DNA from: an uncultured delta proteobacterium
GTDB taxonomy: Bacteria; Desulfobacterota; Syntrophorhabdia; Syntrophorhabdales; Syntrophorhabdaceae
NCBI GenBank assembly: GCA_903872255.1
Contig: CAIQJW010000271.1
Location: 1-5,680, forward strand
Direction: 5' to 3'
Length of the DNA stretch: 5,680 nucleotides
Below are positions 1 to 5,680 of the stretch, in pieces. The notes beneath the pieces are model-generated. The model searched no databases and was not told the DNA's origin. It saw only the letters and a program-made list of their open reading frames with translations. The number at the start of each line of letters is the position of its first letter. Positions within the stretch are counted from its first letter, which is position 1. The position numbers were made by a program, and so were the translations under genes.

Positions 1-38
1 ATGCCTTACGCCTTACGCCTTACGCCTTACGCCTTACG
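1..38 (-). repeat. Tandem heptamer array, five units, 3' of pilU
   Basis: Bases 4-38 are five perfect head-to-tail copies of CCTTACG, which reads CGTAAGG on the minus strand, the sense strand of pilU. Bases 1-3 (ATG) precede the array on the plus strand, and the window edge cuts off whatever lies beyond. On the minus strand the first unit begins 11 bases after the pilU stop codon, so the array should form the pilU 3' untranslated region. Each unit contains TAA, and the 7-base period moves it through all three frames. No hairpin plus T-run terminator is visible here. The repeat itself is certain; its function is unknown. Confidence 0.95.
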
Positions 39-48
39 TTTATCCTAT

Positions 49-1164
49 TTACCTTTTAAATTTCAACCCTGAATCGCTTTTTTCCTTTGACTCACCGGGT
101 TTCAATTCGGACATTTTGATCTTCAGCCTTACATCATTCGGGCTGTCCGCATAGGCGATGGCATTATCGTGGTCGAGGATGCCTGCCTGGTACATATCGA
201 AGATATGCTGGTCAAAGGTCTGCATTCCCTCAAAGTACGATTCGGCCATGGTTTCTTTGATCATCGTTATTTCGCCCTTGAGAATAAGGTCTTTGACTCG
301 CGGACTGTCAAGAAGGATCTCGATAAGGGCCGCGCGCTTGCCCTCTATGGTCGGGATGAGCCTTTGAGAGACGATGGCGCGTATATTGAGCGACAACTGC
401 ATATAGACCTGAAGATGGCGCTCGATGGGGAAGAAGTTGAGTATGCGTTCTATGGCCTGGTTGGCATTGTTCGCGTGAAGGGTGGCGAGGCATAAATGGC
501 CCGTTTCTGCAAATGTAATGGCGTCTTCCATCGTCTCGGCATCCCTGATCTCACCGATAAGGATGACATCCGGCGCCTGACGCAGGGTATTCTTAAGGGC
601 ATTATAGAAGTTCAAGGTGTCAAAGCCGACCTCCCTCTGGGTAATGACGCTCATTTTGTGCTGATGGACAAATTCTACAGGGTCTTCGATCGTGATTATG
701 TGGCCCCGCTGGTTCGAATTGCGGTAGTCAATGAGCGCCGCGAGCGTGGTCGATTTACCGCTGCCTGTCGCACCCACGACGAGGACGAGGCCGCGCTTGG
801 ACATGCAGATGTCCTTCATTACGGCCGGCAACCCCCAATCATCGATCGTTTTGATGGTAAGCTTGATCTGGCGGACAACGATCCCGACAAAACTTTTCTG
901 CCTGAAGATATTGACCCTGAACCTGCCGTACTGTGGTTGGAAAATGGCGAGGTTCATCTCCATTTCTTCTTCGAATTTCTTCTTCTGCTGGTCATTCATT
1001 ACGGCATATGCAAAGTTTTGTGTATCTTCCGCAGTAAGGACCCTGTCGCCGTGTGGCGTCACGATACCTTCAATGCGAAATGCGGGAGGCATTCCCACGG
1101 TAAAATAGATATCGGAAGCGTCCACTTCGACCATGTACTGCAGGTATTCATTGATAATATCCAT
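49..1164 (-). CDS. pilU: PilU-type type IV pilus retraction ATPase
   Basis: This is a 371-residue hexameric secretion-type ATPase of the PilT/PilU branch, which acts at the cytoplasmic base of type IV pili; PilU supports PilT-driven retraction. The Walker A motif GATGSGKST is at residues 131-139, the Asp box around ITIEDPVEFVH at 157-167, Walker B ILIGEIRD at 201-208, and the His box TGHLCLATLHANNANQAIER at 221-240. The last, with the following ILNFFP, is characteristic of PilU rather than PilT. The AIRNLIRE motif of PilT is replaced by RVKDLILKGE near 289. A charged tail of about 25 residues follows residue 345, as is usual for PilU. The ATG has a good ribosome binding site (GAGGTG), and the gene starts three bases after the pilT stop, which implies coupled translation. 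PilT versus PilU assignment rests on motifs only. Confidence 0.93.
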   Translation of the reverse strand: MDIINEYLQYMVEVDASDIYFTVGMPPAFRIEGIVTPHGDRVLTAEDTQNFAYAVMNDQQKKKFEEEMEMNLAIFQPQYGRFRVNIFRQKSFVGIVVRQIKLTIKTIDDWGLPAVMKDICMSKRGLVLVVGATGSGKSTTLAALIDYRNSNQRGHIITIEDPVEFVHQHKMSVITQREVGFDTLNFYNALKNTLRQAPDVILIGEIRDAETMEDAITFAETGHLCLATLHANNANQAIERILNFFPIERHLQVYMQLSLNIRAIVSQRLIPTIEGKRAALIEILLDSPRVKDLILKGEITMIKETMAESYFEGMQTFDQHIFDMYQAGILDHDNAIAYADSPNDVRLKIKMSELKPGESKEKSDSGLKFKR

Positions 1165-1167
1165 GGA

Positions 1168-2199
1168 TCACCTCGTTGCGCTCAGATAAAATGAGACTTC
1201 ATCCCTGGTTACCAGGTTTTTCGCTATAAGGTCATTGCATGCGGATTCCATCGTCTGCATCCCAATGCCTTTGCTCGTCTGGATCACTGAAGGTATCTGG
1301 GCGATCTTATTTTCCCTGATAAGGTTCCGGACAGCCGGAGTCGCCATCATGACCTCGAACGCTGCGACCCGGCCCCTGCCGTCGCGCCTTTTAAACAACG
1401 CCTGGGAAATAACAGCCTGCAGGGAACCGGACAGCATCGAACGCACCTGGTTCTGTTGCCCGGCCGGGAAGACGTCGATGACCCTGTCCACCGTATCCGG
1501 CGCGGAACTTGTATGAAGCGTTGCAAAGACAAGGTGCCCTGTTTCAGCTGCCGTCAGTGCAAGCTGAATGGTCTCGAGGTCCCGCATTTCGCCGACGAGT
1601 ATGATATCGGGGTCTTCGCGCAACGCGCTCCGCAGCGCACTGGCAAAACTCTTGGTATGAGGGCCGAGCTCACGCTGATTGACAAGGCACTTCTTGGAGA
1701 TATGGAGGAATTCTATGGGGTCTTCTACCGTCAGGATATGTTCTTTCATCGTCTCGTTTATGTAGTCGACGATAGCCGCAAGTGTGGTCGATTTGCCGCT
1801 GCCGGTAGGTCCCGTGACAAGGATAAGGCCTTTTTCGAGGTTTGCGATATCCTTGAATACCTTGGGAAGGTTGAGTTCGTCAAAACCCGGTATCTTGGTC
1901 GGAATTGTCCTGAAAACTGCGGATTCGCCCCTGTGCTGTTTGAACACATTGACCCTGAAGCGGGCAAGCTCACCAAGACCGAATGAAAAGTCGAGTTCGA
2001 GATGTTCTTCAAACACCTTTCTCTGAAAGTCGCTCAGTATATCATAGATCATGTTGTGCACGTCTTCTTTATCGAGAGCCGGCAGGTCAACCTTTGTCAT
2101 TTCACCATGGATCCTGATGACAGGGGGTTCGCCGGCGCTTATGTGCAAGTCGGATCCACCGCTTTCAAGAGCAAAGCGCAGCAATTCAGAAATATCCAT
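1168..2199 (-). CDS. pilT: PilT, type IV pilus retraction ATPase
   Basis: This 343-residue protein matches the usual PilT length of about 345. PilT is the hexameric motor that disassembles pilin subunits and retracts type IV pili, powering twitching motility and often DNA uptake. Visible in order are an N-terminal PAS-like region with SDLHISAGEPP at 16-26, Walker A GPTGSGKST at 130-138, Asp box ILTVEDPIEFLH at 155-166, Walker B IILVGEMRD with the conserved Glu204 at 199-207, and His box TGHLVFATLHTSS at 220-232. The C-terminal AVRNLIRE at 289-296 is the PilT signature needed for retraction in characterised homologues. No motif is degraded. The ATG is preceded by a strong AGGAGG. It follows scpB by nine bases and precedes pilU by three; the pilT-pilU order is the common one. 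No pilus assembly gene (pilB, pilC, pilin) is in the window. Confidence 0.97.
   Translation of the reverse strand: MDISELLRFALESGGSDLHISAGEPPVIRIHGEMTKVDLPALDKEDVHNMIYDILSDFQRKVFEEHLELDFSFGLGELARFRVNVFKQHRGESAVFRTIPTKIPGFDELNLPKVFKDIANLEKGLILVTGPTGSGKSTTLAAIVDYINETMKEHILTVEDPIEFLHISKKCLVNQRELGPHTKSFASALRSALREDPDIILVGEMRDLETIQLALTAAETGHLVFATLHTSSAPDTVDRVIDVFPAGQQNQVRSMLSGSLQAVISQALFKRRDGRGRVAAFEVMMATPAVRNLIRENKIAQIPSVIQTSKGIGMQTMESACNDLIAKNLVTRDEVSFYLSATR
1169..1174 (-). promoter_or_regulatory. Ribosome binding site of pilU, inside the pilT end
   Basis: On the minus strand GAGGTG lies here; its GAGG core is six bases before the pilU ATG. It overlaps the last bases of pilT, including its stop codon, so ribosomes ending pilT sit on the pilU start. 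It supports the ATG at 1164 as the true start. Confidence 0.8.
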
Positions 2200-2202
2200 T
2201 AT

Positions 2203-2208
2203 TTCCTC
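2203..2208 (-). promoter_or_regulatory. Strong ribosome binding site of pilT
   Basis: AGGAGG on the minus strand, five bases before the pilT ATG, abuts the scpB stop codon (TAG at 2211-2209). It is the strongest ribosome binding site in the window and fixes the pilT start. It may let pilT be translated at a higher level than the upstream genes. Confidence 0.88.
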
Positions 2209-2727
2209 CTATTCTTCTAATGATTCTATATCTTTATATGTCGGCAAATCCTCAATATCCTTCAACCCGTACACTTCCAGGAACCTGGCGGTGGTCCTGA
2301 ATGTCAGTTTTTTTCCGGCATCGCCGTTACGGCCCGTAATATCGATAAGCCTTTTTTCGAGAAGGTGCTTTATGGCCCGTGAGGAATCCACGCCGCGAAC
2401 GGCATCAATATCTTTTTTGGCAACCGGCTGCTTATAGGCAATTATAGACAAGGTCTCGAGCATGGGCCGGGAGAGTGCCACATCCTTCTCTTTTACGAAA
2501 CGTTTGATATAATCGCGATAATCCACCTTGGTTCTCATCTGATAACCGCCCGCGACTTCAGCTATCTCAACCGAACGCTCGGGACTCAAATAATCCCTGA
2601 CGAGTATTTTGAAAGCTTCTTCAATGTCCTGAAGAGAAAATTCTTCCAGGCGCCTGGCAACCTGTTTTGAGGCCACCGGTCTTGAAGAAGAAAAAAGAAC
2701 AGCTTCCAGAATTACCTTCAGTTCCAT
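2209..2727 (-). CDS. scpB: ScpB, segregation and condensation protein B
   Basis: The 172-residue product fits ScpB, the winged-helix dimer that with ScpA (kleisin) and SMC forms the bacterial condensin for chromosome compaction and segregation. Family landmarks are the N-terminal LKVILEAVLFSSSRPV at 3-18, the VAGGYQMRTK segment at 58-67, and the hallmark RPMLETLSIIAYKQPVAKKDIDAVRGVDS at about 87-115. The C-terminal TTARFLEVYGLKDIEDLP at 150-167 is also typical. The usual GRP-type loop before it reads GDAGKKLTF, a modest departure. The ATG overlaps the miaA stop (TAATG) and has no clear ribosome binding site, so translation is probably coupled to miaA. The usual partner scpA is not adjacent and must be elsewhere if present. 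Both winged-helix halves appear complete. Confidence 0.93.
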   Translation of the reverse strand: MELKVILEAVLFSSSRPVASKQVARRLEEFSLQDIEEAFKILVRDYLSPERSVEIAEVAGGYQMRTKVDYRDYIKRFVKEKDVALSRPMLETLSIIAYKQPVAKKDIDAVRGVDSSRAIKHLLEKRLIDITGRNGDAGKKLTFRTTARFLEVYGLKDIEDLPTYKDIESLEE

Positions 2728-3647
2728 TACGATAAAAAACCTGTGATCATTTCGAAAATCCTGTTAATATCTCCCGGATAATTGAACCATTTCATATCTT
2801 TTTCTTTAGCAAACCAGGTAAATTGTCGTTTGGCGTAGCGTCGTGTATTTATCTGTATATCTTTTAACATATCTTCATATTCAATGGAACCATTAACATA
2901 AAGAAGAACTTCGCGATATCCGATACTGGAAAAAGGCTTGACATTCTCCGTGTAACCCCTTGCCAGGATGGACTTTACCTCGTCAACGAGCCCGCCCTCA
3001 AGCATCGTGAGCACCCGTGCGTTTATTCTTTTGTAAAGTTCGTCGCGCGAGTGTGTAAGGCCGATCATGCATACGTCATACCGGGGCTCGCGGAACCCAT
3101 GATCCTTTTCGAGATCGCTGAAAGGTCTTCCTTCCAGGAGATACACCTCCATGGCCCGAACGCTCCTCAGGCGGTCCCGGAAACTTATCCTCATGGCATA
3201 TTCCCTATCGATCGCCTTCAATCTCTCGTAAAAAGCGACAGGGTCCAGGGCATATTCAGCATTGAGGCGTTCACGCAGCTCCCCATCTTTCCCGGCCGGA
3301 AACAGCCCGTAAAAAAGGGCCCTGAGGTAAAGCCCGGTGCCCCCGACGACGATCGGCAGCCGTCCCCTCGATGAAATATCCCTGATCGCTTCGTCTGCCT
3401 TCAGCCGGAAGGCCGCCGCGTTAAATTCTTCATCCGGGCCCACGATATCGACGAGATGATGAGGAAGCGCCTCCCTGGCATCGGCGGAAGGTTTGGCGGT
3501 CCCTATATCAAAATAACGATACACCTGCATTGAATCGCCGTTGACGATCTCGCAGTTGAATTTTTTCCCTACGATCAACGCGAGGTCCGACTTGCCCGTA
3601 CAGGTCGGACCTCCTATTGCCAGAACCTTAATCCCGTTTGATAACAT
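2727..3647 (-). CDS. miaA: MiaA, tRNA dimethylallyltransferase
   Basis: The enzyme transfers a dimethylallyl group from dimethylallyl diphosphate to N6 of adenosine 37 in tRNAs reading UNN codons, the first step toward (ms2)i6A. The 306-residue length is normal. The P-loop-like GPTCTGKS is at 13-20. NGDSMQVYRYFDIGTAKP at 36-53 holds the presumed catalytic Asp38, followed by PHHLVDIV at 62-69, VVGGTGLYLRAL at 100-111, SIGYREVLLY at 241-250 and TRRYAKRQFTWF at 268-279. The frame is open 26 codons farther upstream to 3725, but that stretch runs antisense into the neighbouring gene and has no family similarity, so the internal ATG at 3647 is chosen. No Shine-Dalgarno sequence is visible before it. 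It is the first gene of the minus-strand operon and diverges from the penicillin-binding protein gene 28 bases away. Confidence 0.96.
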   Translation of the reverse strand: MLSNGIKVLAIGGPTCTGKSDLALIVGKKFNCEIVNGDSMQVYRYFDIGTAKPSADAREALPHHLVDIVGPDEEFNAAAFRLKADEAIRDISSRGRLPIVVGGTGLYLRALFYGLFPAGKDGELRERLNAEYALDPVAFYERLKAIDREYAMRISFRDRLRSVRAMEVYLLEGRPFSDLEKDHGFREPRYDVCMIGLTHSRDELYKRINARVLTMLEGGLVDEVKSILARGYTENVKPFSSIGYREVLLYVNGSIEYEDMLKDIQINTRRYAKRQFTWFAKEKDMKWFNYPGDINRIFEMITGFLS

Positions 3648-3666
3648 ACGTGATATACAGTATAAT
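3638..3666 (+). promoter_or_regulatory. Sigma70-type promoter for the PBP1A gene
   Basis: A -35 box TTGATA (3638-3643) and a perfect -10 box TATAAT (3661-3666) are separated by exactly 17 bases. The -35 box lies inside the first codons of miaA, and its start codon (3647-3645) falls in the spacer. Transcription would be expected to begin about 3672-3676, and the gene's ATG is at 3676. The match to consensus is seen directly; activity is inferred. Confidence 0.8.
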
Positions 3667-3685
3667 AACCCTCGGATGTATTCAA
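3659..3685 (-). promoter_or_regulatory. Possible weak promoter for miaA operon
   Basis: On the minus strand a -10-like TATACT (3664-3659) is preceded by TTGAAT (3685-3680) with a short 15-base spacer. It overlaps the -10 box of the opposite promoter. Because miaA is flanked upstream by a gene on the other strand, its promoter must lie in or just beyond this gap, but this exact placement is uncertain. Initiation near 3652 would leave a leader of only about five bases before the miaA ATG. Confidence 0.4.
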
Positions 3686-5529
3686 GAATTATCAAATTTG
3701 CGGCGATTCTCGTCACCCTGCCCATGATCTTTGGCGTAGGCCTCGGCTACGGCCTCGTAAACTACCTCGAGATCCCCGATGTCAAGCAGCTAGAAAGCTA
3801 CCGCCCAAAATCATCCACCCGGCTTTATGCGGACGACGGAACCCTGTTTGCCGAGCTGTATGTTGAAAAGAGGGTCCCTATTCCCCTTACCGAGATGCCC
3901 AAACATCTGCGCCTTGCTTTCGTTGCTATTGAAGATGTTCGCTTTTACAGCCATTTCGGCGTCGACATCCGCGGCATTGGACGCGCATTCATGCGAAATC
4001 TCAAGAAGCAAGGGATCTCTGAGGGTGCATCCACCATTACACAGCAGCTCGCCCGTAACCTTTACCTGACACCCCAGAAAACATATAAGAGAAAAATTGA
4101 GGAAGCCATCCTGGCCATCCAGATCGAAAGGACATATTCCAAGGATGAGATACTCAATATGTATCTGAACCTCATTTATCTCGGCGAGGGAGCACACGGC
4201 GTAGAGGCGGCAGCGTACACCTATTTTCACAAAAAGGCAAAGGACCTTACAATCGAAGAGTCCGCCATGCTGGCCGCGCTTACGAAATCGCCTTCCCGGC
4301 TTTCGCCATATAAGAACGCGGCCCGGACCGCGGAACGCCGCAATCTTGTCTTGAGGAAGATGTACGAGGCCGGTTTCATCGATAAAGCCAGCTATACAAA
4401 AGCGGTTCAGACAACTCTCGCTATCGCGCCTTTCAAAACATACGAGAAAAGGACGGGATATTTTACCGAGTATGTAAAGCAGGTCCTTGAGGAGTACGTC
4501 GAACATGCCCAGGATGTTTTTACGAGTGGCTTTAATGTCAAAACGACAATGAACCTCAAGATGGTCCAATATGCTTACGAAGCGATAGAGAAAGGCATGG
4601 AGGCGTACAAGAAACGCCATCCCGGAGCACAGGAACTGCCCGAGGTCGCACTTGTGGTAATTGAGGTGAAAACAGGCGAGCTCAAGGTTATCGTCGGCGG
4701 AAAAGATTTTTCACAGTCACCGTACAACAGGGCGGTACAGGCGAAGCGCCAGCCCGGTTCATCCTTTAAGCCGATCATATACCTGACTGCGCTGGAACAG
4801 GGATTTACTCCCGACAGCATATTGAGGGACTCTCCCCTGTCATATACGAACCCGTATACCGGCGTCGGATGGAATCCCAAGAATTACGGCAATGAATACC
4901 ATGGGGATGTAACGTTGCGAAAGGCGTTGGAACTGTCTCTCAATACCGCCACGATACGGCTCCTTGAAAGCGTCGGCCTCGAAAATGTCATAGACATGGC
5001 AAAGCAGCTTCATATAAGGAGCAAATTCGAGCTGAACCTGTCGCTTGCCCTCGGGACGACGGAGATAGCCCCCCTGGAGCTCGCGAACGCATACGCCACG
5101 TTTGCGCGGGGAGGAGCCTACATCCAGCCGATATCGGTACGGGCGATCACGACAATGGACGGAGAAGCGCGTTATCGCGAGGAAGCAGTCGAAGAACCCA
5201 TCATAACGCCGGAGGTCGCCTATACCCTGGTGGATATTATGAAAGGCGTTGTCAAGCATGGCACGGCGCGGTCAGCCGCGAAAATGCCTTATTATCTTGC
5301 CGGAAAGACCGGTACCACGGATGACTTCCGGGACGCCTGGTTCATCGGTTTTTCACCTAATCTTCTGTGTGCAGTATGGGTCGGTTTTGACAAAAAGACA
5401 AATCTTGGCGCAAAAGAGGCAGGCGGCACCGCAGCACTTCCGATATGGATCGATTTCATGACGAAAGCATTACCAATGTATCCCAACATCGATTTTCCCC
5501 CCGCAAAGGCAGACATAGAACCGAAATAA
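3676..5529 (+). CDS. mrcA: Class A penicillin-binding protein 1A (bifunctional peptidoglycan synthase)
   Basis: This 617-residue inner-membrane enzyme polymerises lipid II glycan chains and cross-links their peptides in the periplasm. Residues 7-29 form one transmembrane anchor. The GT51 glycosyltransferase follows: AIEDVRFYSHFGVD at 84-97 with catalytic Glu86, GASTITQQLARN at 117-128, RKIEEAILAIQIE at 139-151 and NMYLNLIYLGEGAHGVEAA at 161-179. The transpeptidase has the SxxK motif SSFK at 362-365 (acyl-enzyme Ser362), SLN at 421-423 and KTG at 544-546. All catalytic motifs are present. It is short for PBP1A, since the roughly 75-residue linker leaves no room for the OB-like insertion of the E. 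coli enzyme. The start follows family alignment and the membrane segment. The frame stays open upstream to an ATG at 3541, but that part is antisense miaA. No ribosome binding site precedes the ATG. PBP1A rather than another class A subtype is a best guess. Confidence 0.95.
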   Translation: MYSRIIKFAAILVTLPMIFGVGLGYGLVNYLEIPDVKQLESYRPKSSTRLYADDGTLFAELYVEKRVPIPLTEMPKHLRLAFVAIEDVRFYSHFGVDIRGIGRAFMRNLKKQGISEGASTITQQLARNLYLTPQKTYKRKIEEAILAIQIERTYSKDEILNMYLNLIYLGEGAHGVEAAAYTYFHKKAKDLTIEESAMLAALTKSPSRLSPYKNAARTAERRNLVLRKMYEAGFIDKASYTKAVQTTLAIAPFKTYEKRTGYFTEYVKQVLEEYVEHAQDVFTSGFNVKTTMNLKMVQYAYEAIEKGMEAYKKRHPGAQELPEVALVVIEVKTGELKVIVGGKDFSQSPYNRAVQAKRQPGSSFKPIIYLTALEQGFTPDSILRDSPLSYTNPYTGVGWNPKNYGNEYHGDVTLRKALELSLNTATIRLLESVGLENVIDMAKQLHIRSKFELNLSLALGTTEIAPLELANAYATFARGGAYIQPISVRAITTMDGEARYREEAVEEPIITPEVAYTLVDIMKGVVKHGTARSAAKMPYYLAGKTGTTDDFRDAWFIGFSPNLLCAVWVGFDKKTNLGAKEAGGTAALPIWIDFMTKALPMYPNIDFPPAKADIEPK

Positions 5530-5557
5530 CGTAAATCGTGAATCGTAAATCGTGAAG
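5530..5557 (+). repeat. Heptamer array, four units, directly after the PBP1A stop
   Basis: Four head-to-tail heptamers, CGTAAAT, CGTGAAT, CGTAAAT and CGTGAAG, begin on the base after the TAA stop at 5527-5529. They share the CGTRA core with the CGTAAGG array behind pilU and lie in the same orientation relative to the gene. Stop codons inside the units fall at 5532, 5539, 5546 and 5553, covering all three frames within the first three units. Bases 5531-5550 also form one arm of an inverted repeat with 5661-5680. Confidence 0.9.
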
Positions 5558-5602
5558 AGTTGAAAAATAATCTGCACTGGTCAAGACAGGTGTTTACAAC
5601 TA

Positions 5603-5624
5603 CAGGCTCAACAGTTGGGTCCTG
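5603..5624. other. Small imperfect hairpin in the 3' intergenic region
   Basis: CAGG plus CTCAA can pair with TTGGG plus CCTG around a CAG loop, giving a 9-pair stem with one G-U pair and one bulged T at 5620. No T-run follows on either strand, so it does not look like an intrinsic terminator. It ends exactly where the ATGCCTTACG repeat core begins. It could be chance. Confidence 0.35.
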
Positions 5625-5641
5625 ATGCCTTACGCTTTATC
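5625..5641 (-). repeat. Single-unit copy of the left-end repeat element
   Basis: ATGCCTTACG at 5625-5634 is identical to bases 1-10, and TTTATC at 5636-5641 matches bases 39-44. The left copy differs by having five CCTTACG units between these flanks instead of one, and lacks the C at 5635. The shared flanks suggest a dispersed element with a variable number of heptamers. On the minus strand the unit reads CGTAAGG. Confidence 0.75.
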
Positions 5642-5660
5642 TTATTATTATAATTGGGTT

Positions 5661-5680
5661 TTTTACGATTTACGATTTAC
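5661..5680 (-). repeat. Heptamer repeats in inverted orientation, cut by window end
   Basis: TTTTACG, ATTTACG and the partial ATTTAC are the reverse complement of the CGTAAAT family. The 20 bases pair with 5531-5550 with 18 Watson-Crick pairs, one possible G-U pair and one mismatch. The orientation suggests a convergent gene whose 3' end lies just beyond the window, with this array in its 3' untranslated region; that is an inference. Confidence 0.8.

Noticed and set aside
4..38. A CRISPR array
   Set aside because: The units are 7 bases with no spacers and no cas genes nearby; this is a simple tandem repeat.
1..72. A short plus-strand open frame reading through the heptamers (repeat peptide PYALRLT)
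   Set aside because: It is only 23 codons, overlaps the pilU end, has no visible upstream signal because of the window edge, and is explained by the repeat having no stops in this orientation.
496..1194. A 232-codon plus-strand open frame opposite pilU
   Set aside because: It is antisense to a gene with intact PilU motifs, and its translation shows no recognisable domain. Long antisense frames are expected from the codon bias of the real gene.
1456..1986. A 176-codon plus-strand open frame opposite pilT
   Set aside because: It lies wholly within the conserved ATPase core of pilT on the other strand, and nothing in it is recognisable.
2220..2265. A possible internal promoter before pilT within the end of scpB (TTGAGG with TATAGA on the minus strand)
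   Set aside because: The spacer is 19 bases, both boxes are imperfect, and AT-rich sequence makes such matches common; not enough to call.
3541..3675. An upstream extension of the penicillin-binding protein frame to an ATG at 3541
   Set aside because: It would overlap the conserved 5' part of miaA and precede the promoter. The product would carry 45 residues of antisense sequence before the membrane anchor.
3811..4620. A 269-codon minus-strand open frame opposite the penicillin-binding protein gene
   Set aside because: It is a shadow of the GT51-coding region; the translation is rich in cysteine and arginine with no family signature.
5625..5680. An open frame starting ATGCCTTACG and running off the right edge
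   Set aside because: It lacks a ribosome binding site and consists of repeat sequence; the identical start at base 1 comes from the repeat element, not a gene.

Overview
The window looks like chromosomal DNA of a mid-GC Gram-negative bacterium. It carries a paired PilT/PilU type IV pilus retraction ATPase set, a class A penicillin-binding protein, MiaA and ScpB. Desulfobacterota (deltaproteobacteria) or Nitrospirota would fit the gene style and the short intergenic heptamer repeats, but the sequence alone does not settle the phylum.

Layout. Bases 1-38 are five perfect tandem heptamers lying just downstream of the pilU stop codon. From 3647 leftward, four genes run on the minus strand as a tight probable operon: miaA (3647-2727), scpB (2727-2209), pilT (2199-1168) and pilU (1164-49). 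miaA and scpB overlap by one base (TAATG), scpB and pilT are 9 bases apart, and pilT and pilU are 3 bases apart. A 28-base divergent gap (3648-3675) separates miaA from a plus-strand gene for a compact penicillin-binding protein 1A (3676-5529). A near-consensus sigma70-type promoter (TTGATA, 17 bases, TATAAT) reads toward this gene and sits so close to its ATG that the mRNA should have essentially no leader. Bases 5530-5680 are non-coding and hold more heptamer repeats of the same family, an imperfect inverted repeat and a small hairpin.

Together the genes cover tRNA modification (MiaA), chromosome condensation and segregation (ScpB), twitching motility (PilT, PilU) and peptidoglycan synthesis (PBP1A). 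All are recognisable families with intact motifs, and I see no defence, mobile or biosynthetic system. The least explained content is the heptamer family CGTRANN. It follows both operon ends in the sense orientation and, because its unit is 7 bases and contains TAA or TGA, it places stop codons in all three frames. The second is the nearly overlapping, apparently leaderless divergent promoter region.
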